Shown: piece by piece, positions 41,371 to 53,217 of the stretch
Layout: each line of letters opens with the position of its first letter
How positions within the stretch are numbered: the stretch's first letter is position 1
Assembly (NCBI GenBank): GCA_946699065.1
Contig: CAMPDV010000121.1
Coordinates: 558,001 to 622,000, forward strand
DNA length: 64,000 nt
Direction of reading: 5' to 3'
Source of the DNA: Loxodes magnus
Taxonomy: Eukaryota > Ciliophora > Karyorelictea > Loxodida > Loxodidae
Position numbers and translations under genes: made by a program
Notes under the pieces: generated by a model
What the model was told of the DNA's origin: nothing
Database searches by the model: none
What the model saw: only the letters and a program-made list of their open reading frames with translations

Positions 41371-42431
41371 TAATATTTAAATATATGGAAGACAGCTTTT
41401 ATGAGCATGATTTTATATTTATTGCATTTATAAAATTAAATATACTAGCTATGTCTAAGTTTTTTTAATTATATATTTAATATTTTCTTAAAATCATTTA
41501 TTTCTATCCATTTCCCTTCAACTATATCATGGCCATATAAAACACTTCTTCCTGTAAACTAATAAACAATATTCTATACACGAACAGGTTATTTATAATC
41601 ATTATAGCTTTATGAAATTTTTTTTCCTTAAGCTAAAATTACTTTTTAATCAATTTATTAATTCTTTATATTTGGTCCACAGGAGTAAATAATGTAAATC
41701 TTTTTTATTGGAATCCATATCTCTGATATTATACCTATTTTAGTTAGATTCTACTCTAGTTCAAATATTCATTTTTTCTACTTTCATACTATTAAATCTA
41801 TTTTAATTTTGTTCTTATTACCAGTTTAAACCACCAAATACGCTTACTCTTTCCCCTATTTAATCTTATCCAAACAAGCTTACTTGTGTTTTTATTTATT
41901 GAATAGAACTGTAATTTTTAGATTTTAAGTTATATTATTCACATTCACTAACTTCTATTTAATATCCATTTCTTTCTACAAATCCTGAAATTATGTAAAT
42001 AGTGTTCTTTCTATTATATTTGGTTCTATGGAATCCTCTTTAGAATTACATTTATAAAGCCTAGTTTTATTTAGTTTCAGAGTAAATTATGAATCTATCT
42101 CTATCTCTAAACTCTGCTCCTGATATAACTAGTTAATCTTCTTTTATCTGCTCTACTTAGGTTACTATAGTTTCTGTCTTCTTGATTTTAATTTATTTCT
42201 TTCAGTAGCGTTTATTTACGACTGAGAAGGTAAATAATGTTCTTGAACTTAATATTATAGTAGAAATTCTCTAAAAAGGTTATTATCCTTTTAAGTTAGA
42301 GCATAGTTCATACTTGAACATTCCTAATCCAAATTTTCCTAATAGTCTGCTATCACTAGTGTTATTTGAGTTTCTTAAAAGTTATCTTAAATATAAAATT
42401 TTAGTAATTCAAGATACTTCTCACTTTACAT
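41371..42431 (-). CDS. Kelch-like beta-propeller protein, probably 3'-truncated
   Basis: On the minus strand an ATG at 42431 opens a hydrophilic N-terminal segment (MQSEKYLELLKFYIQDNF and onward). A frame change near 42190-42240 (candidate 50-nt GT-AG intron) leads to Kelch-type blades: NTIYIISGFVERNG followed by EVSECEQYNLKSKNY at about 41940-42010, and RVSVFGGLNW at about 41820-41870. A further frame change leads to FTGRSVLYGHDIVEGKW at about 41500-41560. The Gly-Gly, Tyr and Trp spacing is typical of Kelch blades, which mediate protein binding, often in ubiquitin-ligase adaptors. Three or so blades are visible, fewer than the usual five to seven, and no TGA stop is reached before the Myb array begins. 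The gene may therefore be cut by the array. The exon joins are approximate. Confidence 0.55.
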
Positions 42432-42595
42432 TTTTTAAAGTTATTTTAATTAGAGTTTTATACTTTTTATTTCTTAAGGTCTCTAGGAATAATGAAGTGT
42501 GACTAAGTATTAAATAATTTTGATAAGAAAGGGTAATAATTAAACCAAAAAGATAAAAAGCAAAAGTCACCGGAATCTAAGTCTTCGCTTTAAGC

Positions 42596-43930
42596 ATGTT
42601 GCTGCAATAATCTAATCTAATATTTTGCTATTTGAAATAAGTAGCTAACTAGTAATATGAAAAAAACAAATAAAATATTATCAAATAGGATTTGCTAGTC
42701 TAAATCTTTCAAATATAATAAGAGAACTTATGACTCATTTCTCATAATCGATATGAGATAATTAGCATTCTTAGTTTATATAGCCTAGTTAATGTAGAAC
42801 TTAATATTCAAATAGTTGTTAGTTTAAAAAACTAAAAGTACTGATGAATATAAGTAAGTTTAAGATAATTAAGTAGGGAATCTAAGAGAATAAAGCAAAT
42901 ATTAAATTATTTTATTAGTGTCATAATCAAATAGTTACTCTTCAAACAAATTAATAGATAATTAATCTTATAATAAGCAAAGAAATTTACAGTACTCTAA
43001 ATGAAAATCTATCTGGAGATTGAAAAAATAATAGAAGTAAAATAAAGAAATAAATAATTAATCTAACTATCAAAGCAAAATATACTAAATACAACCTTAT
43101 ACTATTAATCATTAAAGAGGTGTTATCTTTTATACCAGGATTAAATGAAGAATTTAATCTATTATATAAATATAAGACTTTATAGTTTTGATATAGCAAT
43201 ATTTTATACAAGTCTAATTAATTATATCTACTATAAATCTAGCAAACTTAAAATTATCAAATTTAATAACTAGCACTTTACTTTAGAACTCTAAAGTATA
43301 AAAATAATTAAAAAATCCAAAATTATTGGTTGAGTAAAATAATTGTCTTAAGTATGCATCAATTAAAAATAAAATCAAATATATCTGATTGCTAGCTAAA
43401 ATAACCTAGAGGTGCAATCTAAAAACTTAAATAAAAGGATAAATTTACAAAAAAATATAAAAATAGAAATTTTAGATTAGTTAATAAGAAGCTTTAAATC
43501 TTAGAATTTTATAAGCTAGTTTAAAATGTTTTATTTTTCAATTTTAACCCCAAAGATATAATATTAAACATACAAAATGACTAAGCATGAATAATTGAGA
43601 TTCATAAATCTAACACTCTAATTTTACTATTTATTTTTAACATACTTGAACTTTAATAATGTTAAGAGATTTACTAAATAAGACTAAAGCTTAATTAAAA
43701 TTACAATATAATTAAGAAATAGAGATTTATAATAACTAAGCGTGGAAGTAGGAAAATTGTTTCGATTTAAAATGAAAAATAATTTAAATATAGTTAGAAT
43801 ATAATTGCTACAATCATACAGTAAATAGAAGAATAAATCTAGCATCTATAATTAATTAATTTATCGTAGATCATTCTCTCTTTCTCAGTATAAATAAATT
43901 TCACTCATATTTATAAAAAGATTGTAGTGA
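42596..43930 (+). CDS. Possible ORF, unrecognised
   Basis: From ATG 42596 a single frame runs 445 codons to TGA 43928-43930, with few internal TGA. The translation is rich in Ile, Leu, Lys, Gln, Asn and Tyr and poor in Gly, Ala, Val, Asp and Glu, which is close to what random AT-rich DNA gives under this code. No domain is visible. It would be divergent from the Kelch-like gene, 165 bp away. Confidence 0.25.
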
Positions 43931-45155
43931 TTAGGGGTTATATTTAGCATTAGTAATTTAGCTAGGAATAAACAACCAATAAATATAATTTATTCGTATT
44001 AAATATATATTAAGTTAGTTGCAAAATCTATAAAAAGCTTGAAGAGCAACAAATTTAATTAGCAATAATTAAAAAATAAAAAAGAAAGAAAAAAATATAA
44101 ATGCAATGCATTAAACATAGTTTCTAAAGTTCTTGTATTTTTTAAAGATACCTTGATAAATATAGCCTTATAAATTGATGATAAGAGTATTTTTTGGAAT
44201 TATACTGATTGAGATAATATCCTAGTATTTTTTAATTTTTGTATGTCTCTATAATTTTATTTTCTTAGTTTGAGTAAAAATATTTAATTTATGCATAAAG
44301 AATGAAAGTTATATGCAAAATACCTATATAGCTATTAAGAATTTTTTGTTTATTCAGTGTAATTTAAAAAGCAACTTTTAATTGAAAATGTTATGAAACA
44401 ATCTACTTAAAAAGTTTTGTTTTATATATAGAGAAGTTATTTTATCTAATAACTTAGAATCTATTTAAGTCTAGCCTTCTAATTGTTATATCTATTTATA
44501 AATAATAACTATGCCATATTAATTTGCTAAGATATATGAATAAATTAATAATAAAATACTTTATAAAAGGAAGTAGCTAAGTTTAAATAAATAGGAGATA
44601 TAAAATAAGAGTATTAAATTTATTTACCTTTCTTTACTATAATTGTTTCAAGCTATTATTAAAGTGAAAACTTCTTTAGTTTTATTTTAACTTAAATTAC
44701 CATTTATCCTTCCTATCTATTCTTATTTGGGTCTCTTATCTATAAAGCATCAAATTAGTAAGATAAGTTTATTAAAGTGACTATCTTTATTAAAAATAGT
44801 CAATTTTTTCTTTTTTAATTGAGTTATAATTTATAAAAGTAACTCTTTTATAAAAGGTAAAAAGAGAAATAAATGAAATATAGCACTGCTAATTATATGG
44901 ATGATGGTAATAAATTTCTAAATATATGCTTTAAATTAATAATACTTATATGGATTTAATTGTTTGTACAGCTAAGTATTAATGAGATATCTCTAATTTA
45001 TTATTATAGGAGTATATAGTTTATACTGGTGTGCTATTATAGTAATGTTTATTAGTTACTTGTATAGTTGCTTATTATTGATAAAGTTAGAGCTTCTAGC
45101 TTTTAAGTTATAGAGCTTTAATAGCTTTAAGAGTGATAAAGGACTTTAAATAAAT
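43931..45155. other. AT-rich spacer upstream of the second surface-protein copy
   Basis: No gene or structured element recognised. The last few hundred bases must hold the promoter of the gene starting at 45156 if that copy is active. Confidence 0.4.
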
Positions 45156-48100
45156 ATGAAAATGCTTCTCATTTGATTGCTTATTCTTTTTTAATCTTTC
45201 ACTTCAGTTCAATCTGATGAAAAACAGAAATATACCAGAAACTGTACTTGGTATGATTTCAGAGAATTTCCATTTCCTTATAAAGGATGAAGCGCCACTA
45301 TTGAAAGAGATCCTGATGGAGATAGGAATTTTGGATATTTACCTTTTGGATTGTCATGCTAGTTTGGAAGTTTAGGAAAATGTCATTACTGAATGCTTTC
45401 AAATGGATTATGCGATTAGGAATGTCAAGTTCCTTAATGTGGTTATGATTGGAAAGATTGCTAGAATTGATGTGAAAATAAGCATTGCATCTCAAGCAAA
45501 TTTTGAATAACTAAACTAGAAAATTGCAAAGATTAGAGTTGCTTGTAACCTTGTAACTTAAATGTAATTTGCTATATAGAATAATGATGCTTGCACCTAA
45601 GCAATGATAGGAGACTCAAAGTGCTAATTTCAATGCTTTAATTACTAAAATAATTTCGATTATTCAGACTGCTGCTTTACTTTTAGTAGTTGCACACCTG
45701 ATCTTATAGATAACGCTTAATGCAACTAAGAGTGTTTAAATCCAATGTGCATTTCCTTAGAGCGTTACGATTGTTAAGAAACTTGTTTATAAGCTTCAGC
45801 TGGATAATGCAGCGCTGAAAAAATAGGTGACAAAATATGCAATTAAGAATGCTTAGTTCATTAATGTGGTTGGGATGCAATGGATTGCTTAACTTCATAG
45901 CTTTCAAATAAGAAATATAACTTTGGATCTTTATTATAAAACTCATCTTTCTGTTCTCCAGGCTGCTTGGATTAAGACTTTAATAATATAAAAAGATAAG
46001 TAGGAGACTAAAATTGTGATTTAGCTTGTATGACTGAAAGTTGCTAGTGGGATTAAGGAGATTGTTGTGGAAAAGAAGCTTCATTTTACGATTACACTAC
46101 ACTAAAAAATTACAGCTTCCCAGTAACAACCTGCTTCACAAGCCTTATGAATAGAACAATTATTGAAGATGATAAGGACTTTGATCCTTAATGTTATATT
46201 CCTATGTGCTCAAATACTCCAAGTTCTTACCAAACTTGATTAGACTGAAGTGATAAGGAATGGCTTTATTCTAACTGAGAATAACCTTAGTAGTAAGATG
46301 AAAATAATCAATAGAACAGTGGAAATAATCCATAGAATAAGAGCTGAAATTATGCAAATGTATTAGATTAAAGGTGCAATTAAGATTATTGGCACGATTG
46401 AAATGACTGCTAGCTATCTTCTCATCCCAATTAGACATATTGCAACTTAAATCCACAATTCAATTGCAACTGGAATATGATAGGTAACAATGTATGCGAT
46501 ATAGTTTGCTACGAACATTCTAAAAGAGATTAGAATAGTCTATGCAAGTATGATGGTAATGACTGCTAAGCTTGTATAGATACCAATAATACATGTCTTC
46601 AATCTTAAGGGAATAGCATATGCGACTTAAGTTGCTATAATAAATAATGTAACTGGGATGGCGGAGATTGTAAAAAGTGTTTAGAGAAAGGCTGCAAAAT
46701 CGAACAAATTGGGGATAGAATTTTTCAAGAATAATGCTATTATGAAGAATGCTTTTTAGATAATAATCAGCAAGGCTAAGATGATTATCTGTTATGCTCT
46801 CAAACAAAATGTACTTTAGATAAGCTACGTAATAATTAGTATGATAGAGAATGTGATTTTTTAGAATGCAACTATGACTCAATCGGTGTTTAGTGTAGAA
46901 ACATCCTTAATCAAAGTGATTTATATGAGTTTTGTATAATTCAGGATAATAAATGCACTAGTGACAAATGTCTGGGTTTTAATGAGTGCTTTTTTATATG
47001 TAATTAAAAATAATGTAGAGGAAATGATTTTAGATATCATAATATCAGTTAAATAGGAAATGGAATATGTAATGAAAAACTGCTAAGTCCTGATTGTAAT
47101 TATGATGGTTTGGATTGTTGTACAACAGATTTAGTTAAAGAATGTAGCAGTATAAATCTGGCAATGGATGAAATTTGCCATGATGGATAATTAAGCGATT
47201 AAAATTGCAGTTCTTTTTACTGTGGCTATGACAATGCTTAATGTTGCTTTAAAGTAACGAATAAATCAGATTCTTATGAAGGATTTGCTTGCTATCCAGA
47301 GTTACTTAATAATGGACATTGCGATCCTTAATGTTTTATTGAGTAATGTTAAGAAGATGGAAGAGATTGCATAAATTGTTCAGATACCTTGTGCTTTAAC
47401 GTTAAAAGAGTAGGAGACTATATTTATGATAGTGATTGTTGAAATAGTTATTGTAACTTTGATACTCATCCTAGAGTAATGTAACTATTCAATTATAACG
47501 TTTCTTAGTACATCTTTTTTAGCGACCTGTGCTTGAGTAAATATACCTTAGATGTTAAATGATCTTCAGTCTTGCATTTACAAGATGAATATTATTGTGA
47601 AGACTGGTGTAACGTAGTAGAATGCAATTATTGTAATAAGCATTGTAAATGCGCTAATCCAACGTAGCAAGAAATTGAATATATGAAAAGCTAATTCCTG
47701 GATTCTGATCTATGAATACTAAGTGAAATGCTAAGTTCTTAAATCTGCTAGTCTTATTTATTAGGGAATGGTTAATGTAATGAAGAATGCTATTCTAAAG
47801 ACTGCGTTTGAGACTAGAAAGATTGCATTTGCTATGAAAGTGACGGAAAATATTGTGTTGATTATATGAAATCGAATATGGAATGCAATGAAATATGCAA
47901 CAACAAGTTCTGCGATTTTGATTATAAGGATTGCTGTAAAATAGGATGAGAAGATTAAACCACATAAAATAATTTAGGCGATAGTATTTGCTAAGCCAGT
48001 TGCATTCAATATGACTGAGATAGTTAAGTAGATCCAATGAACAATAAGCTTCCTCAGCAAAAACCTGATTGCATGCTATATATTAAACTTCCACTTAAGC

Positions 48101-48828
48101 CTGAAGTTTAGTATAGCCTCACATTTTAATAAGCTTTTCAAAGAATTTCAAATAATGATAAAAGCGTGTATTTAGGAGATTGCCCGTTAGAATGTATGAA
48201 TTAAATGGAATAACCACAGCGAGAAGGAAGGTTTTTAAGAAATATAGGAACTTAGTATAGCTATGATTAAACTTAATAGAATTATGAAAACTATAAGAGA
48301 TCTTAAACATAATTTTCATGTTACTAGAAAGATTAAAGCTATGAAAAAAAATGTATGATAGCAGGATGTCTTTATGATGGAGCTGATTGTACTTATATGC
48401 TCAATGATACTTAAGACTAAGATTAAACATTGCTTTTCGATCTTTAGGGAAAACCAATATTGCAATGTCATCCTTTTTGCTCTGTATGCTACTAAAATCA
48501 AAGTGCGTAAGATAAAATTCCAAAATATTGGCATTGCTGATATTGCAATTAAGGATTTTATAGAATCGGCTCTTTTTGTCTAGATGAATGCCCTGCTGGG
48601 TTTATTAAGAATTTAGAAGACCCAAATGATCCTAGATGTGAAGTAGGTCCAGATTAATCCTCTTTTGAGAATCCTTAGGTTATTTATGTTACGAATATAA
48701 ATTATCCTCTAACAGGATTTACTAAAAATGGGGTTTTCTATAGATTTTGCGATGAACTGAATCAGACCAATTAAACTTTAACGAAGCCGTTAACACTGAT
48801 AACTACAAATAATTCATTAAAAATTTGA
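45156..48828 (+). CDS. Second copy of the LNR surface protein, 5'-complete, truncated
   Basis: ATG 45156 opens a signal peptide (MKMLLIWLLILFQSFTSVQS) followed by Cys-rich Lin-12/Notch-type repeats. A 16-nt GT-AG intron at 45564-45579 joins frame to frame. From 46563 to 48756 the DNA matches 1-2194 with only five differences and no gaps, so it also supplies the N-terminus that is missing from the first copy. At 48756 homology stops within the codon after FCDE and an inverted fragment of the membrane region follows. The frame then meets TGA at 48826-48828. The beta-helix, membrane helices and tail are absent. It is either a pseudogene or a gene for a secreted, Notch-repeat-only protein of about 1200 residues. 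Confidence 0.7.
45564..45579 (+). other. Predicted 16-nt GT-AG intron
   Basis: GTAATTTGCTATATAG. It separates the signal-peptide exon from the rest of the Notch-repeat coding region. Removing it restores the Cys-rich frame (NLN joined to NNDACTQ). This is the best-supported intron in the window, because both flanking exons carry the same kind of Cys repeats. Confidence 0.75.
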
Positions 48829-49370
48829 AATATACTGAATGTAATTATTCGGCTCTCTTAACAGTACTTATAGTGCTTTTTATTATGACAACAAGAGTTG
48901 CAATAATAGCTACTATAATCATGAATATTCTTATTTAAGAATCAGGACAAGGCCTACATTTATTTTCTCCTATTTTTTCATAATTTATTAGGCAAGAGTT
49001 GCATAAATTACTTGTATAGCCTGCAAAACATTCTCCTTTTCAGTTAATGGTACTTCGATAGTTTTAATCTGCTAATAAATAAGAATTTGGCACGTCTGTT
49101 CCTAGACAACTACTGGCTCTAGGACATTTTATAACGTTATTACTTCAGTATCCTGTTCTTCAGTATCCTGATTATAAAAAAATATCAGCTCCTCCTGTGC
49201 ATTCAACTCCGTCTGGAAATGATTAGCAGTCAGTGGGATTTAGCTCTAAAGAGTATTTTTTTTATCGCAAACGTAACAGATTCCAGAAGACTGATAAATT
49301 TCACCTTCTATACAATATCTTAAATTTATGGCAAATACTTAAGAAGTTCAATTTTTGAATGAAAATGGAT
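48757..49370 (-). pseudogene. Inverted fragment of the surface-protein Cys-rich/TM region
   Basis: The plus strand here matches the reverse complement of about 7097-7718 at roughly 93% identity, with a short indel. It covers the Cys-rich module (including GYWR), the first membrane helix and the start of the next loop. The junction with the upstream copy shares at most two bases. One Trp codon that is TGA in the first copy (7706-7708) is TGG here. The fragment is far more diverged than the adjoining 2.19-kb segment, so it has a different history. Confidence 0.85.
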
Positions 49371-52300
49371 TAAGACATGGATAAGGTATTTATAGGTGGA
49401 TAAAAGAGATAAATGCGAAGGACAATGACTAGACGACAAGTAATAAGGAAAGGGAGAATTATATTTTTTAAACAGATAAAAATATTAAGGAGATTGGTAT
49501 TAATGGTAGAAGAATGATATTGGCATTTATTTTTACTTAAACAACGAAAAGAATAAAGGATAAAAAGTAAATAATAAAAAGCATAGTAAAGGATATTTTT
49601 AATACTCAAGTATGATATGAAGATGTAACGACTAGTTATGAAGTTTAAAACTACAAAAGTGAAAAATAAAATTCAATTTCATGGTCAATAAAAAACTATC
49701 TATTTGCTAAGAAAATATAAGGAAGGAGAAAAAGCTGTAACATTTTTATCAAAACAGATTTAACTTTTAAATATAAATTATTCATTATAATATGATTTTA
49801 TATTGAAGGATTAAATAGATTCTATAAACTGATTAAAGTATTCTATTTTTCAATTGATAAAAAGAAAACAGAATCAAAATTTAAAACAGCCCTTAGATTA
49901 CATTGACTATATAAATTAAGAACTTCAAAAATTGAATAAATCCTATTCATTAGAAGCCTATGAATATGAAGATTTTAACAGTTTAATATGATATTTATAA
50001 TTAACTAATAATTATATTAAAGACAAATTAAACTTATATCTAATTAAAGAGTTACATACTTACGATTTATTTCATTCTTCTAAAAATTAATTTTATTTAC
50101 AGTAATGCATATCTAACTTTTATTATTTAGCTTGGATAAAATATTATCAACTCTTAATTTCTTCATCTTTAAGAATTTCATACTTTTGTATAGTTTTCTA
50201 TTGAGCACTTTATAGTTAAATATCCTTTAATAGATAGAGCAAACTTTTAATATATTAATTTTATATGATTTAGAGTTCTAGAAAATAAGTATTTAATTAT
50301 TTTTTTATAGCTTATGTTTGTAACTTTAGCTTCTAATTAATTAAATTTTTTTCGGATTTTTATAGAATGAAAGTATGAAGTTGGAATAATAACCTTAAAT
50401 CTGATGATATGATATTTGCATTTTAGTCTAAACTTAGCTATATTATTTACTCTCATACTTATTATTTTATTTTTTGGCATATTATAGTAAAGATATCTTT
50501 AAAGAAATACTGCAGTATAGCTACTATCTATTTAAAATTATAGATTAGTTTTAATTAAGGTAACTAGGCCTGGCTGTATTTTTCTGAAAGCAGCATTAAA
50601 TTGAAAACAAAACGATACAATTTCTTTCTAGTCTCTTTTATAATCTCTTTTCTCATCTTAAGTACTGTAATTTTTAATTGACACCTAAATTGAATATGAT
50701 ACTAAAATCTCTGAAATAACAGTAAATGAGAACATTAGATTATCAAAAGTCTAATTCTACTAAAGATTTTTTTATATCTCAGCTACATTTTGAATATTTT
50801 CCATAATTAAATGACTTTTCACCTTTCTTTACCTATTTTTTATATTTCCTAGAGTTATTAAGATTCGCTTTAAGAGAGTTGATTAATTATATTTTCCTGT
50901 TTTGTTCATAATTTAAACCATATTTCTTCCTATCTAGTAGTATAACCGTTTAAACTAATAAACTATCTTTTATGGACAAAAAAGTTTAAAATTGGAAGCA
51001 AATTTTAAATAAATAAGAAACTTCAGTAAGTGAAACTTTGACATGATCAAGAAGCAACAACTAAAAGTTTATAATACTAGTAATAAATAGGACATTTCTT
51101 GATTATTCAGTTACATAAAATTAAGACATGGAGACTTAGAATCATCTACTTACTTACCTAGTTCTTTTAATAATCTCTGAAGAGAAAACTGTAATTCGGA
51201 AAAACTTAATAAGCATGAAGTAATCCTTTAGACATTTTAATGAACAATATTTGAAACAAGGTAAGAAGCTCATTCTACCTCTAGTAACTTGGTTTCTTTA
51301 ATTTAGCCAATGCATGAAAAAATACATGAATATTACTCAAGATTAAATGAGCCACAATATTATGTTAAAGAGGTAAAGTTTAAAACTAAAATCTAAATAG
51401 AGCATTTTTTGAATAAGATTAAATAGATCAAATAAATTGGAAAGAGCATTAGCTAGCAATTGCTTGCTATTAGCAAAAGTCTTAATATTATCTATTACAA
51501 AATGAGTATTTCTAGATACTACATGAGCTAATTCACTATAGCAAGTATATCAAATCACTTAAAAGTTCGTTTAGATAAACAAACATTTACTAGCTATAGA
51601 TTGAACAAATATCGGTTTAAATTTAACAAAGCAATTAAAAATTTCAACAGAAGCTTTGACTTTAGATTCATCCGTTTACTCAAATTTATTACTTATATAT
51701 TAAATATTTAGTGCGATTTCATTGATTTAAAGCATTAATGCAATTAAGTTGATTAGTAAAGTTAAATATTACAATAGAGTGATAGAAGAAAATCTAAGCT
51801 TAGTAAAAAACTTGAAATAGTTAGAAATTTATATCAGCAAAGTTATTCCAATTTAGCAGCTTTCTATGTCAACTTTTACAAGCAATCTTTTAAAATTTTC
51901 AAAATTTCTCAATCTAAAACTCTTAATTAGGAAACTAGAACAAATAATAAAAAGAAAAATCCATAAATAAGCTTTAAAGGAAATGTAAAGATTCACATAT
52001 TTACTAAATATGTTTCAAGAAGACAAAGAAAACTTGAGCATCATTTAAATTATAGCATTAACTCGAAATAATTAAAGAGTTTATTTTATCTAGCTTCTGA
52101 AGAAGAATTAATAACTAGCAACAGTCTCTAAAAGATACGTTGCATTTAATTAAGAACTTGAAAAAGGATAAATTAACACTTATCCAGTTAAAAATAGATT
52201 TTATTCAAGACTATTAAAATGTGCAACCGAAGATACCTCTACATATTTATTTAATCTTTTGACTAGCATAAAGAACATCAAAACATATCTCTATGTTGAA

Positions 52301-52714
52301 TTTGTTACTCGGAAAAAGAGAATGTAAATACTAAATAATATAATTATGTGTTTGAAGGAGAGTTATAGTCCTTTATGGAAATATTATTATAGATCCATTT
52401 CTTATCTCACTACTATTATTGTTCTTAGATTTCTTATACATAAATACCTTCCTTCTTTGTATTCTACACATTTTGTTATGATATGTCTTTCATTTTTTCT
52501 TACAACTTTGCAGAAAGAGCAATGGCTTGTCACAACTAGGTGTCTTTCTTTTTAAATAATTCTAGCTCCCGTTGCATCTCGTTCTTATTCTAAATATGTA
52601 GTATAATTCTTCTTTTTTGTTTTTATTGTATTTCAGGTAGTTGGATGGTCCTATTACATATTCATCAAATAATGTTTTTTTATTTTGCAATACTATTTTT
52701 TTCTATATATTTAA
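49359..52714 (+). CDS. Large unrecognised membrane protein, two or more exons
   Basis: ATG 49359 follows an in-frame TGA directly, at the right edge of the inverted fragment. The first exon (to about 50630) has a basic N-terminus, a hydrophilic Gln/Lys/Tyr-rich region and then hydrophobic segments near 50130-50180 and 50400-50660. A GT-AG unit of 32 nt at 50631-50662 would move the frame into a second exon. That exon stays open to about 52714 and includes a helical, Leu/Lys/Glu-rich region around 51440-52000 and a hydrophobic C-terminal part at 52370-52700. In-frame TGA lie in Trp-like contexts. Gly, Ala, Val, Asp and Glu are at coding levels. No TGA occurs in any frame between about 52630 and 53005, so the stop is either TAA/TAG or lies beyond an unseen intron. 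The family is unknown. Confidence 0.5.
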
Positions 52715-53217
52715 AGGAAGTATTAAACTTTTATCTATTTATAGTTAATTTAATTTAAGTTTTAGATAATTATTATTTATATTTTTTTGCTAATATAGAT
52801 TAATTAATTGTTTTTTATTTTATTCTATTATAAAGTTATTTAAGAATAGTTTTATTTATAAATATTAATTTTTAATAATAAACTATATTAAAACATTTAT
52901 TAAAGCTTTATTTAATTTAAATTTCTCATATTTATTATTTATAATTAGTTAATTAATTTAAATTATATTTAGTTTGTTTATTAATGTTACTATTTTATCT
53001 TTTTTTAATAAATGATTCTATAATTAGATTTGTTTAATATTAATATAAAAATTAATTCTTAGTTTATATATAATAATAGATATAATTCTTAAAATAAGAT
53101 AGAAAGTTTAATATTTTATTATTATTTTAGCTTAATTCTGCTATTGTACTAATTTTTGTGTTATAAGCGTTTCTAGTTTTAAGGATTAAATTTTCTAAAT
53201 AAATAATAATAAAAGAA
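52715..53217. other. AT-rich spacer without TGA
   Basis: Very AT-rich DNA between the membrane protein gene and the RING gene. I see no element in it. Its first 290 bp lack TGA in all plus-strand frames, which matters for deciding how the upstream gene ends. Confidence 0.4.

Noticed and set aside
50690-52100. A second plus-strand frame over the 49-52 kb gene that also looks protein-like
   Set aside because: It contains fewer Gly/Ala/Val/Asp/Glu codons than the chosen frame and would need additional introns. It is probably a shadow.
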